NCBI GenBank assembly: GCA_964350695.1
Contig: CAYGKM010000020.1
Location: 1 to 16,693, forward strand
Length of the DNA: 16,693 bases
Source of the DNA: TMED27 sp964350695
Lineage (GTDB): Bacteria > Pseudomonadota > Alphaproteobacteria > Micavibrionales > Micavibrionaceae
Reading direction: 5' to 3'
How positions within the stretch are numbered: position 1 is the stretch's first letter; every line of letters starts with the position of its first letter. Below are positions 1 to 7,149 of the stretch, in pieces. The notes below the pieces were generated by a model. It saw only the letters and a list, made by a program, of their open reading frames with translations. It ran no database searches and was not told where the DNA came from. Position numbers and translations under genes: made by a program.

Positions 1-24
1 TGCTCTGATCTATACGATGATTTG

Positions 25-870
25 ATGTCTGATGATCAAATCACCTCTGAAGAAGACCCCATTTTTGTCCGCTTGGCCGAGAATGATGCCGAAATCGAAG
101 CCGCGCAGCGTCTGCGCTATGAAATCTTCTACGAAGAATATAATGCCGTGCCCAGTGCGGAGATGAAGAAAAGCCGTCTGGATATTGATGTTTACGATGA
201 ATTCGCCGATCACCTGGTTGTGATTGACCGCACCAGCGGCACAGAAAAAATTGCCGGAACATATCGCCTGCTTAAACGCGACGCCGCAGAAAAAGTGGGG
301 GCTTTTTATTCCGCCAGCGAATATGACATCGCGCCGCTCGTGAATTCGAATCACACGCTTCTGGAGCTTGGCCGCTCTTGCGTTGTCAGCAACCATAGAA
401 CCAAACCGGTGCTTCAGCTTTTGTGGCAAGGGATTGCCGATTATATCAGCGACCATGACATCGACATCCTGTTTGGTTGCGCGTCTTTGCAAAGCACCGA
501 TATCAAGAGCATCTCCAAGCCTCTCTCATATCTTTATCACTATCACCTCGCCCCTGAAAAGCTTCGGCCGCGGGCGCTTAAAGGGCGTTATATCAATATG
601 AATATCGTGCCGGAAGAAGATCTTGATGTGCGCCGCGTCTTTGCCGAGCTGCCGCCCCTTATAAAGGGGTATTTGCGCACAGGCGCTTCGATTGGTGATG
701 GCGCGGTCATTGACGAGGAGTTCAACACCACCGATGTTTTTGTTGTGATGCAGACGCATTTGCTGGCCGATCGTTACAAAAAACATTATGAGCGCAAGAT
801 CAATAAACCGATTGGCGGCTCTGATAACATTGAAAACATCTCTGACTTCCAGAAAACATCCAAGGTTTAA
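25..870 (+). CDS. olsB: OlsB-like L-ornithine N-alpha-acyltransferase (GNAT fold)
   Basis: Predicted to transfer a 3-hydroxyacyl chain from acyl-ACP to the alpha-amino group of ornithine, giving lyso-ornithine lipid at the inner membrane, the first step of ornithine lipid synthesis. The 281-residue protein reads like the OlsB/hemolysin-type acyltransferase family: an N-terminal RLAENDAEIEAAQRLRY stretch (residues 16-32), an ELGRSCV core (114-120) and a GCASL segment (151-155). The next gene, an OlsA-like acyltransferase, starts 5 bases downstream, which supports the assignment. The start is uncertain: TTG at 22 and ATG at 25 are adjacent, there is no clear Shine-Dalgarno sequence, and the frame is open to the left window edge, so the true start could lie outside. 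Another N-acyl amino acid synthase specificity is possible. Confidence 0.85.
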   Translation: MSDDQITSEEDPIFVRLAENDAEIEAAQRLRYEIFYEEYNAVPSAEMKKSRLDIDVYDEFADHLVVIDRTSGTEKIAGTYRLLKRDAAEKVGAFYSASEYDIAPLVNSNHTLLELGRSCVVSNHRTKPVLQLLWQGIADYISDHDIDILFGCASLQSTDIKSISKPLSYLYHYHLAPEKLRPRALKGRYINMNIVPEEDLDVRRVFAELPPLIKGYLRTGASIGDGAVIDEEFNTTDVFVVMQTHLLADRYKKHYERKINKPIGGSDNIENISDFQKTSKV

Positions 871-875
871 AAAAT

Positions 876-1658
876 ATGATTCGGGCCATACTGAAGTTTT
901 TGGCGTTTGCCATACTGTGCATCATGGTCGTGCCCGTGCAAACCGCCCTGCTTTGGTTCACAAAAGGCCCTGCGGCTTATGTTTTGCCGCATATTTGGCA
1001 AAAATCTGTGTGTGCGATTTTTCAAATTAAGGTGATCCGAGAGGGCGCGCCTTATAAGGGCACGCAAACCCTGTTTATGAGTAATCATATCTCCTATCTG
1101 GACATCCCCGTGATCGCGAGCCTTATTCAAGAGGCCTCATTCGTGGCGAAAAAAGATGTCGCGAGCTGGCCTGTTTGGGGATATCTCTCCTCGCTTCAGC
1201 AAACCGCCTTCATCAGCCGTGGACGCGGCGACGCAAAACAAGAGACAAACGCGCTGGATAATATGCTGAGCGCAGGCAAAAATCTGACAATCTTCCCCGA
1301 GGGCACATCAACGGACGGACAAAATATATTGCCGTTTAAATCCAGCTTGTTTTCAATCGCGCTGCGTGAAGAGCTTCAGGATCTGGTGGTGCAGCCCGTT
1401 ACGGTTAAAATCATTGAAACCGATGGCAGCGCCCCTAAAACGCAAGATCAGCGCGATATTTATGCATGGCACAGAGACATGGATGATGACTTAACGCTGG
1501 ATAAGCATCTGTGGCGGTTTGCAAAGACTAAAGGCGTGGTCATTAAGGTGACCTTTCACGCGCCGATGAACGCACGGGATTATTCAGACAGAAAAATACT
1601 TGCCAAAGCATGCGAGAAAGCCGTATGCAGTGGGTTAGACATTCAAAACGCCGCATAA
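876..1658 (+). CDS. olsA: OlsA-like lyso-ornithine lipid O-acyltransferase (PlsC family)
   Basis: Predicted membrane-bound acyltransferase that esterifies the hydroxyl of lyso-ornithine lipid to complete ornithine lipid. It is a 260-residue PlsC/LPLAT-family protein: a hydrophobic anchor at about residues 5-28, the catalytic H-x4-D motif in NHISYLD (residues 70-76), and the substrate-binding FPEGTSTDG motif (140-148). Family members with the same motifs also acylate lysophosphatidic acid, so sequence alone does not fix the substrate; the adjacent olsB-like gene favours OlsA. It lies 5 bases after the upstream stop and 13 bases before the next gene, so the three are probably co-transcribed. 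Confidence 0.85.
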   Translation: MIRAILKFLAFAILCIMVVPVQTALLWFTKGPAAYVLPHIWQKSVCAIFQIKVIREGAPYKGTQTLFMSNHISYLDIPVIASLIQEASFVAKKDVASWPVWGYLSSLQQTAFISRGRGDAKQETNALDNMLSAGKNLTIFPEGTSTDGQNILPFKSSLFSIALREELQDLVVQPVTVKIIETDGSAPKTQDQRDIYAWHRDMDDDLTLDKHLWRFAKTKGVVIKVTFHAPMNARDYSDRKILAKACEKAVCSGLDIQNAA

Positions 1659-1664
1659 AGAGGA
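1659..1664 (+). promoter_or_regulatory. Strong ribosome binding site for the DUF3126 gene
   Basis: AGAGGA lies seven bases before the ATG at 1672, directly after the stop of the acyltransferase gene. It is the clearest Shine-Dalgarno sequence in this operon and fixes the start of the small downstream gene. Confidence 0.6.
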
Positions 1665-1671
1665 AAATATT

Positions 1672-1890
1672 ATGATCGAGATTAAACCGGAAGAAGTTTC
1701 AAGGCTTCAGGCTTACCTGCAAAATAAATTCAAAAACACCGGATTTGCTTTGAAAATGCGCGAAAAAGCCGTGGATTCTGCGGAAGTTCTTTTGGATGGT
1801 GAATTTATCGGTCTTGTTTACAAAGACGAAGATGGTGATTTCAACTTTGATATGGCCATTCTCGAGATGGATTTGCCCGGAAGCTACTAA
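1672..1890 (+). CDS. DUF3126 family small protein
   Basis: A 72-residue acidic protein of unknown function. I recognise it as the small alphaproteobacterial DUF3126 family from the N-terminal IKPEEVSRLQAYLQNKF pattern (residues 4-20), the central DSAEVLLDGEFIGLVYKDED region and the ending with FDMAILEMDL. It is full length for that family. It has no signal peptide, no membrane segment and no cysteines, so it is probably a soluble cytoplasmic protein. It follows the two acyltransferase genes with a 13-base gap and a strong ribosome binding site, so it is likely in the same transcript. That position does not by itself show a role in lipid synthesis. Confidence 0.85.
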   Translation: MIEIKPEEVSRLQAYLQNKFKNTGFALKMREKAVDSAEVLLDGEFIGLVYKDEDGDFNFDMAILEMDLPGSY

Positions 1891-1930
1891 TTTATCTCCG
1901 CCTTCTAAAACCCTCTATTTAAAACATTAA

Positions 1931-1960
1931 TTGCCTGCGAAGCCGCTCATTTGGTACACT
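1931..1960 (+). promoter_or_regulatory. Candidate sigma70 promoter for the secreted-protein cluster
   Basis: TTGCCT (1931-1936) and TACACT (1955-1960) are separated by 18 bases, and the -10 is preceded by TGG, an extended -10 arrangement. Transcription would begin at about 1967, which would exclude starts at 1951 or 1966 for the next gene and support the GTG at 1996. It sits in the only gap (about 105 bases) between the lipid operon and the secreted-protein genes. This is a pattern match only. Confidence 0.35.
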
Positions 1961-1995
1961 GGTATATGAGCTTAATTTTTTTTGTGGGCGGGGCT

Positions 1996-2436
1996 GTGCG
2001 TAAACTCAAGACATGCCTGTATTTATTGACTGCGCTTTTGGTGCTTAACGCGCCCGCAGCCTATGCGCTTGAGCCTGTGAATTTTGATGCGCAGCTTGGG
2101 CTTACGGATAGTCTTCATTTAGAAACCTACCTCAAAACATATGAGGCCGCGCCTGCGGATCTCAACGGAGATGGCTTAAAAGAATTCATTTTGAAAAACA
2201 AAGACTGCAAGGCGCAAACGCTTTGTGAGTATAAAGTTTTAGCATACAGCCATTCCGAAACCTTAACTCTGGCCGAATTTAAAGCACAACAAATTGCGCT
2301 TAGCGACCACTATACAAGCGGCGTTCGGGACATTTTGGTTTATAATAATCCACTCAATGATTACGCGCATACCATCTATGCGTGGAACGCCGCCAACTCT
2401 AAATTTGTTGAAAAACCTTCGGAAGGGCCTGAATGA
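1996..2436 (+). CDS. Small exported protein with a DxNxDG motif, unknown function
   Basis: Function not recognised. From the GTG at 1996 the protein has 146 residues. It begins with a Sec signal peptide (basic RKLK, hydrophobic LYLLTALLVL, then AYA with likely cleavage after residue 24), so it should be periplasmic or secreted. Residues 55-63 read DLNGDGLKE, the acidic loop seen in calcium-binding EF-hand-like and FG-GAP-like repeats. Two cysteines (71 and 77) may form a disulfide. The GTG start is chosen because it places the basic n-region at the N-terminus and agrees with the candidate promoter; in-frame alternatives are ATG at 1966 and TTG at 1951. The stop overlaps the next start (ATGA at 2433-2436), so the two genes are probably translationally coupled. 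Confidence 0.65.
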   Translation: MRKLKTCLYLLTALLVLNAPAAYALEPVNFDAQLGLTDSLHLETYLKTYEAAPADLNGDGLKEFILKNKDCKAQTLCEYKVLAYSHSETLTLAEFKAQQIALSDHYTSGVRDILVYNNPLNDYAHTIYAWNAANSKFVEKPSEGPE

Positions 2437-3515
2437 AACGGATAGCGATATATATCTTTATGATACCGCTGCTTGTTATGGCATCGGCGGCCCCTGCCCC
2501 CGCGCAGGAATGTTTGCCCGGTTTGCCTTGCGTTGTGCCCATGACGCCCTCTGATGACTACCTTCAAATTGATACAGATACCCCCGGAAACAACGCTGAA
2601 GGCCCGAATGTCGGTGGCACTAACGTGGCAAAGCTTGATACGGCAACCAACCCGACAGGCAGCCGCGCATGTGACGCCGATTTCATGAATCAGATAACCG
2701 CGCGCGCTTTTTTAGAATCCGAGCGCGAAGTGGTGATGGGCAATACCATCCTTCGCAAACCTGACAGCGTGCTTGAATATACGTGTTTCGATCAACAAGC
2801 CGCCGTTGCCTATGGCCCTGTTGCGGCTCTTTTTTCTGATTCCGAATATTTTGCAGATATGGATGTGCCGATTAATGGCGGGCTTGGAGAGATTTTCACC
2901 ACAGCTATGGATGATATTGAAATCGATGTTGCCTTGGGAACGGAGTATCACGACACCACTATAGAAACGCTGGTCCTCACCGCGCTGGGCGGATATATCG
3001 ACACGAATTTCTATCATGCCTTTCTCGGCGGCGCGGGCATTGATAATAGCGGGATCGGCGCCGGTGACGGGGTGTGTCCCGTCATGTTCGAGGTTTATTA
3101 CTCCGCGCAGTGTAACAATATGGACAGAAACATGTCCTTTTTGACGTTTGAAGAGCTTGCGCGCCTTGATGACCCACGCGTTTATCCTAGAATCTGCCCG
3201 CAGAAACACGGCATCACGGCGGAACTGGTCGCCTTGGCAGAGCAGCGTTTAGTGAACGGCGCGCCTGCGGTTCAGGTTGACCGCGCCGATAATAATGAAG
3301 CAGGAGAGCCGCTCGGCTCCTTCCTTGCGCTCATGAACAGACAGCTCCCGGCGTCTTGTGCCTCGCCGCCAATACCAACAGGCGTGACCGTTATCCTCGA
3401 AGAGTTTGAGAGTGATATTAACGGCAATTCTCAGCTTATAGGCAGAGAAGAATTCCCGGATGCAATTTGTCCAAACCCATCGTGTACAAGCATCGGAGGC
3501 GGAACATGTTTCTAA
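2433..3515 (+). CDS. Exported nine-cysteine family protein, divergent copy (A)
   Basis: Function not recognised. The 360-residue protein has a clear Sec signal peptide (MKR, hydrophobic core, APA then Q; cleavage probably after residue 24). It is the longest and most divergent of three neighbouring paralogues. Shared features are RAFLESEREV (91-100), KPDSVLEYTCFD (109-120), a C-x2-M-x8-C motif (Cys215 and Cys227), DPRVYPRIC (247-255) and a C-terminal C-x4-C (Cys346, Cys351) followed by a last cysteine at 359. It also has two extra cysteines (27, 33) and a low-complexity Asn/Gly/Thr segment before Cys80. A GGAAGGG ribosome binding site lies 5 bases before the ATG, inside the upstream gene. The many cysteines suggest disulfide bonding outside the cytoplasm. 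No transmembrane segment is seen beyond the signal peptide. Confidence 0.85.
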   Translation: MKRIAIYIFMIPLLVMASAAPAPAQECLPGLPCVVPMTPSDDYLQIDTDTPGNNAEGPNVGGTNVAKLDTATNPTGSRACDADFMNQITARAFLESEREVVMGNTILRKPDSVLEYTCFDQQAAVAYGPVAALFSDSEYFADMDVPINGGLGEIFTTAMDDIEIDVALGTEYHDTTIETLVLTALGGYIDTNFYHAFLGGAGIDNSGIGAGDGVCPVMFEVYYSAQCNNMDRNMSFLTFEELARLDDPRVYPRICPQKHGITAELVALAEQRLVNGAPAVQVDRADNNEAGEPLGSFLALMNRQLPASCASPPIPTGVTVILEEFESDINGNSQLIGREEFPDAICPNPSCTSIGGGTCF

Positions 3516-3589
3516 TGAATTTAAAAGCTATTTGCATGAAAACCCTTATTCAGCTTAGAATTATAAGAGGGAGTGAGTGTGAGATATTT

Positions 3590-4468
3590 ATGAATAAATT
3601 CAGAATTTTAAGCATTTTAACGGTGATATTGGGTTTGGGCGTTATCAGCATCCAATCTTCCACGCCCGCTTGCGCCCAGCGCTTTGCCCCCGATAGCTGT
3701 GATCCGCAATATTATGAATCTCTTGAATCCCGCGCGTGGATGGAAGCGCAGCGCGAGATCACCCAGAATCAGAATTTGATTTTCAAGGCCGATAGCGTGC
3801 TTGAATACACCTGTTTTGACCGGTCTTTGAATTATATTGCCGGCGCTATTCAAACCCAGCCGATGTTCAGTATGTCCCCGCGCTGGGGCGGCCCTGCCGG
3901 AGATATAGGTGCTGCGCTTGACCCAATAGCGGGAACCGCCGCAGCTTATGATGTAGCAAATTTCAACCATGACCTTTTGGGCGGAAGAAAGCTTGATGAC
4001 GAATACGAGATTGCAGATGAGGTTTCACCGTCCATGAATTATTCCTGCAACACGATGAACCGCGTATGGGAAGTCTCACGGTGCATGAATCTGGTCGACA
4101 ATGCCGCCGAAGACGGGTTTTTTGATTTTGCAAATTACTGGGGCAACCCTGATAAACGCTTTTTACCGGAACGTTGCCCTGCTATTGCACCGCCGCTTTT
4201 CGAGGAAGAAAATGCCCTTGCGACAGCAGATGACGAAACGCCGTGGGAAGAAGACCAAGTGCTTACATATTTTAACCTTGTTTACCCTCAAGGCGGCGGT
4301 TGCGGCGGGGCAGAATCTGCTCTTCAAACAGGTTTGACGGTTACCCGTTCAACCGAAGACCCCAAAATTTATCCCGAGTTTATTTGTGTTGTGCCGGGCT
4401 GTTTTTATTCTCCGCAGGGAACGCCAGGTCAAGCCGCAGGATGCATTCTCGGCGTGAGCCCCGGATAG
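3590..4468 (+). CDS. Exported nine-cysteine family protein, copy B
   Basis: Function not recognised. From the ATG at 3590 the 292-residue protein starts with a typical Sec signal peptide (NKFR, hydrophobic ILSILTVILGLGVI, ending ACA before Q30). A longer in-frame reading from TTG at 3467 would overlap the upstream gene and bury this signal peptide, so I reject it. Mature cysteines are 37, 75, 153, 165, 196, 238, 266, 271 and 285. Motifs shared with the next gene are SRAWMEAQREI, FKADSVLEYTCFD (65-77), FSMSPRWG, NFNHDLLGGR, NTMNRVWEV, NPDKRFLP, TPWEED and VVPGC. It is clearly a tandem duplicate of copy C but well diverged. Probably periplasmic, surface-located or secreted. The 74-base gap upstream could carry a separate leader. 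Confidence 0.85.
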   Translation: MNKFRILSILTVILGLGVISIQSSTPACAQRFAPDSCDPQYYESLESRAWMEAQREITQNQNLIFKADSVLEYTCFDRSLNYIAGAIQTQPMFSMSPRWGGPAGDIGAALDPIAGTAAAYDVANFNHDLLGGRKLDDEYEIADEVSPSMNYSCNTMNRVWEVSRCMNLVDNAAEDGFFDFANYWGNPDKRFLPERCPAIAPPLFEEENALATADDETPWEEDQVLTYFNLVYPQGGGCGGAESALQTGLTVTRSTEDPKIYPEFICVVPGCFYSPQGTPGQAAGCILGVSPG

Positions 4469-4485
4469 AGCGTTTAGAAAAGAGT

Positions 4486-5388
4486 ATGAGAGTGTCAGAC
4501 CATAAAAACATAGTCGTTAGAAGCCTCGCCGTTGTGATGAGCATGTTTTTTTTTGGAAGCGTGTCTCATGCTCAGGACCTCGGGCAATTTGCCGATCAAG
4601 TTTGCGATCCGGGTTATAACCAGTCTATTAACTCCAAAGCGTGGCTGGAAGCGCAGCGAGAGGTTATTCAACATCAAAACCTTGTCTTTAAGGCTGATAG
4701 CGTTCTTGAATATACATGTTTTGATTCTTCGCTGAACAACCTAGCGAGAGCCGCGGCAGACCGCCCTTTTTTCAGTATGAGCAATCGCTGGGGGCCGCCT
4801 GCGGGCAATGTTGCAAGCGCTCTCCAACCCACAGGCGCAACAAATGTGCCTTGGCACACTTCAAATTTCAACCATCCTCTTTTAGGAGGCCGCGCGGATG
4901 AACCTTACCCGCTTGCCGCAGGGGTTTCACAAAGGGATTACGAGTGCGACACGATGGACCGCGTATGGGAAGTTGCCAAATGTATGAATTTCATCGACAG
5001 CCCCCAAAACGATGCTTTTTTTACATTCGCGCAATATGTTGCCGATCCTGATAAGCGTTATCTTCCCGCGCCTTGCGCTGATCCCGATATCCGCCCGGAA
5101 ATCGAGGAAAAATACGCAACCGCTCTGATTGAAGAGTTCACCCCTTGGGTTGAGGACAATATTGCCACTTATTATGACGTTGTGTACCCGCCTGAAGAGC
5201 CTTGCGGAGATACGCGGGATATTATCGGTACGTGGATGGATATCGCTGTTTCAAGCAATTCTCTGGATTACTATAAAGAACATGTCTGCCTTATTCCGGG
5301 CTGCGTTTATGAGCCCGGCGCGACATATCGTTTAGGCGCACCAAGACCCCCTGAGAGCGAGCCTTCCGGCGCATGCGTTTTGCCTTAA
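4486..5388 (+). CDS. Exported nine-cysteine family protein, copy C
   Basis: Function not recognised. The 300-residue protein starts at ATG 4486, 17 bases after the previous stop, with a signal peptide ending SHA before Q30. An upstream in-frame ATG at 4300 would overlap copy B by over 160 bases and is rejected. Its nine mature cysteines (40, 78, 154, 166, 197, 240, 268, 273, 297) match those of copy B one for one. Shared motifs include KAWLEAQREV (51-60), FKADSVLEYTCFD (68-80), RWGPPAG, NFNHPLLGGR (127-136), DTMDRVWEV, DPDKRYLP and LIPGC. No clear Shine-Dalgarno sequence precedes the start; translation may be coupled to copy B. The stop lies two bases from the stop of the opposing gene, with no room for a terminator between them. 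Confidence 0.85.
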   Translation: MRVSDHKNIVVRSLAVVMSMFFFGSVSHAQDLGQFADQVCDPGYNQSINSKAWLEAQREVIQHQNLVFKADSVLEYTCFDSSLNNLARAAADRPFFSMSNRWGPPAGNVASALQPTGATNVPWHTSNFNHPLLGGRADEPYPLAAGVSQRDYECDTMDRVWEVAKCMNFIDSPQNDAFFTFAQYVADPDKRYLPAPCADPDIRPEIEEKYATALIEEFTPWVEDNIATYYDVVYPPEEPCGDTRDIIGTWMDIAVSSNSLDYYKEHVCLIPGCVYEPGATYRLGAPRPPESEPSGACVLP

Positions 5389-5390
5389 AT

Positions 5391-5726
5391 CTATTGCAGG
5401 AAGCTTTTTAGCTCGTTTTTGAGCGCGGTGCGCTCCGGGTTCATCGCCAGAAACCTCAAAACCGTTTCTATATTTTTCGAACGATCAATTTGCACCAAAT
5501 CACCGGATTTGGCAGGCGGTTTTTCTATCTTTGGCGCTAGCACTGCTTGCGGTTTTGGCGTATCGGCCATGGCTTTATTGGCTTTTTCTGCCGCTTGCAG
5601 CTCGGCACGCATCTTTTCCAAAAGCTCGGGATGATCCTTTTGGATTTTAGCGCGGGTCCTGCGAAACTCCTCAAGCGCTTGATCTGTAACAGTTTTTCGT
5701 TTTCTATTCTTATAAATCAATTTCAT
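5391..5726 (-). CDS. Small charged protein, unknown function
   Basis: Function not recognised. With the ATG at 5726 it has 111 residues: a strongly basic N-terminus (MKLIYKNRKRK), a charged probable helix or coiled coil at about residues 15-54, a Pro/Ala/Lys-rich linker (55-74) and a C-terminal segment rich in Leu, Lys and Asn. It has no signal peptide, membrane segment or cysteine. A GAG lies about 9 bases before this start. An in-frame ATG at 5798 would add 24 residues and has AGGA about 13 bases upstream, so either start is possible. The composition is typical of small cytoplasmic, possibly nucleic-acid-associated proteins, but that is only an impression. Convergent with the secreted-protein cluster. 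Confidence 0.6.
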   Translation of the reverse strand: MKLIYKNRKRKTVTDQALEEFRRTRAKIQKDHPELLEKMRAELQAAEKANKAMADTPKPQAVLAPKIEKPPAKSGDLVQIDRSKNIETVLRFLAMNPERTALKNELKSFLQ

Positions 5727-5835
5727 TTCATTATCTCGATCATTCAAAAGAGTTGTAAAATAGTGGTTTTCACGACGCTTTGATGTCTCTATTCTCATTA
5801 CATCACAAAGATCCTAAGACATCGTTACAAAAATT

Positions 5836-5841
5836 GAAGGA
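5836..5841 (+). promoter_or_regulatory. Ribosome binding site of waaA
   Basis: GAAGGA lies nine bases before GTG 5851 and twelve before ATG 5854, so it slightly favours the GTG. The 52-base gap between 5799 and 5850 holds no convincing promoter hexamers that I can see. Confidence 0.45.
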
Positions 5842-5850
5842 ACACAAAGG

Positions 5851-7149
5851 GTGATGCTCCAAATTTATCAAGGACTTATGCGCGTTTCCGCTCCTTATCT
5901 TGATTTCCTGCTTACAAAGCGGGCAAAACAGGAAAAAGAAGACCCTGAACGTATAGATGAACGCAAAGGCCGTGCCAAAAAGCCGCGCCCTGCCGGATCG
6001 CTGTGTTGGGTGCATGCCGCAAGCGTTGGCGAGGCGCAGTCTGCGCTGATTTTGATCAATGCGCTTCTGCACCAATCGCCTGATCTCAACATCATGATTA
6101 CGACAGGAACAAAAACATCGGCGGCGCTGATGCAAAAACGCCTGCCCAAAAATGCCTTTCATCAGTTTTATCCGCTTGATCATCCGGAATGGGTGGCGGA
6201 ATTTCTGGATCACTGGCAGCCGGATCTTATTCTTTGGATGGAATCCGAGCTTTGGCCGAATATGCTGGGCGCAATCAAAGAACGCGAGATCCCTGCGGCG
6301 CTTATCAATGCCCGCCTATCGCCGTCTTCCTATAAACGTTGGCTGATGTTTAGAAAATCTGCGACAGAGATTTTATCGGCCTTTGATTTGATCTTGGCGC
6401 AAACCGCAAAAGAAGCGTTTTATTTTGAAACTCTTGGCGGGCGCAATGTGCATGCCACCGATAACCTTAAATACAGCGCCAAGCCATTGGATGCGCATGA
6501 AGGGGATTTGAAACTGTTTAACGCCCATATTGCGGACCGTCCGCGCTGGGTTTTTGCCAGCACGCATAAAGGCGAGGAAGAATTGGCGGCGCGCATTCAC
6601 CAAACCCTTAGCTCGAAGTTTCCTGATTTGCTGACGATCCTTGTGCCGCGCCACCCGAAAAGGCGCGATGAGATCCTTGCGAATTTAAAGCCTTATAACC
6701 TTGATGTTCTCTTGCGGAGCGCGGATAAAAACCAGCCCATCCCTGATACGGATATTTATATCGCCGATACGCTTGGTGAATTGGGGCTGTTTTATCGCGC
6801 CGCGCCCGTGGCGGTGATTGGGCGCTCTTTCAGCGACGATGGCGGCGGCGGCCACAACCCGATTGAGGCGGCGAAGCTGCGATGCGCGGTTTTATACGGC
6901 CCGAATGTTCAAAATTTGCAGGATATCTTCGATGAGATGGAAGAGCATGGCGCATCCCTTATGGCGCGCGATGAACAGCAACTGGGTGAGCATATCCAAA
7001 TGTTTTTAAGCTCAACAGAAGCTCTGGAAAACAAACAAAATATCGCTTTCGAATTTGCACACTCCAAGGCGCAAGTGATAGACACAGTCATGAATTATCT
7101 CAAGCCATATCTCGAAGAGCTTTTACTTCTCAAAGGCAAGGCATCATGA
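5851..7149 (+). CDS. waaA: 3-deoxy-D-manno-octulosonic acid (Kdo) transferase
   Basis: Inner-membrane-associated GT-B glycosyltransferase that moves Kdo from CMP-Kdo to the lipid A precursor, starting the LPS core. The 432-residue length is normal for WaaA/KdtA. The N-terminal domain has WVHAASVGE with the expected catalytic Glu (residue 61), and PLDHPEW and WMESELWPN segments typical of the family. The C-terminal domain has LVPRHPKRR and the CMP-Kdo site GGHNPIEAA. Start is GTG 5851 or ATG 5854; the difference is one residue. The stop overlaps the lpxK start as ATGA. Whether it adds one or two Kdo residues cannot be read from the sequence. Confidence 0.95.
   Translation: MMLQIYQGLMRVSAPYLDFLLTKRAKQEKEDPERIDERKGRAKKPRPAGSLCWVHAASVGEAQSALILINALLHQSPDLNIMITTGTKTSAALMQKRLPKNAFHQFYPLDHPEWVAEFLDHWQPDLILWMESELWPNMLGAIKEREIPAALINARLSPSSYKRWLMFRKSATEILSAFDLILAQTAKEAFYFETLGGRNVHATDNLKYSAKPLDAHEGDLKLFNAHIADRPRWVFASTHKGEEELAARIHQTLSSKFPDLLTILVPRHPKRRDEILANLKPYNLDVLLRSADKNQPIPDTDIYIADTLGELGLFYRAAPVAVIGRSFSDDGGGGHNPIEAAKLRCAVLYGPNVQNLQDIFDEMEEHGASLMARDEQQLGEHIQMFLSSTEALENKQNIAFEFAHSKAQVIDTVMNYLKPYLEELLLLKGKAS

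Noticed and set aside
2712..3209. Minus-strand open frame of 165 codons inside copy A
   Set aside because: It is the complement of a well-supported exported protein and shows no motif or signal of its own.
3467..3589. Upstream extension of copy B to a TTG start at 3467
   Set aside because: It overlaps the end of copy A and would place about 41 residues before a clear signal peptide that begins at ATG 3590.
3590..3680. Lipoprotein signal in copy B (Cys28 near the cleavage site)
   Set aside because: The residues before Cys28 (Ser-Thr-Pro-Ala) lack the Leu/Val at -3 of a lipobox; cleavage after Ala-Cys-Ala fits better.
4300..4485. Upstream extension of copy C to ATG 4300
   Set aside because: It overlaps copy B by over 160 bases, and the extra residues hide the signal peptide beginning at 4486.
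2433..5388. Conjugation or type IV secretion components among the cysteine-rich proteins
   Set aside because: No ATPase, pilin, relaxase or other transfer gene is nearby, and I see no motif specific to such proteins.
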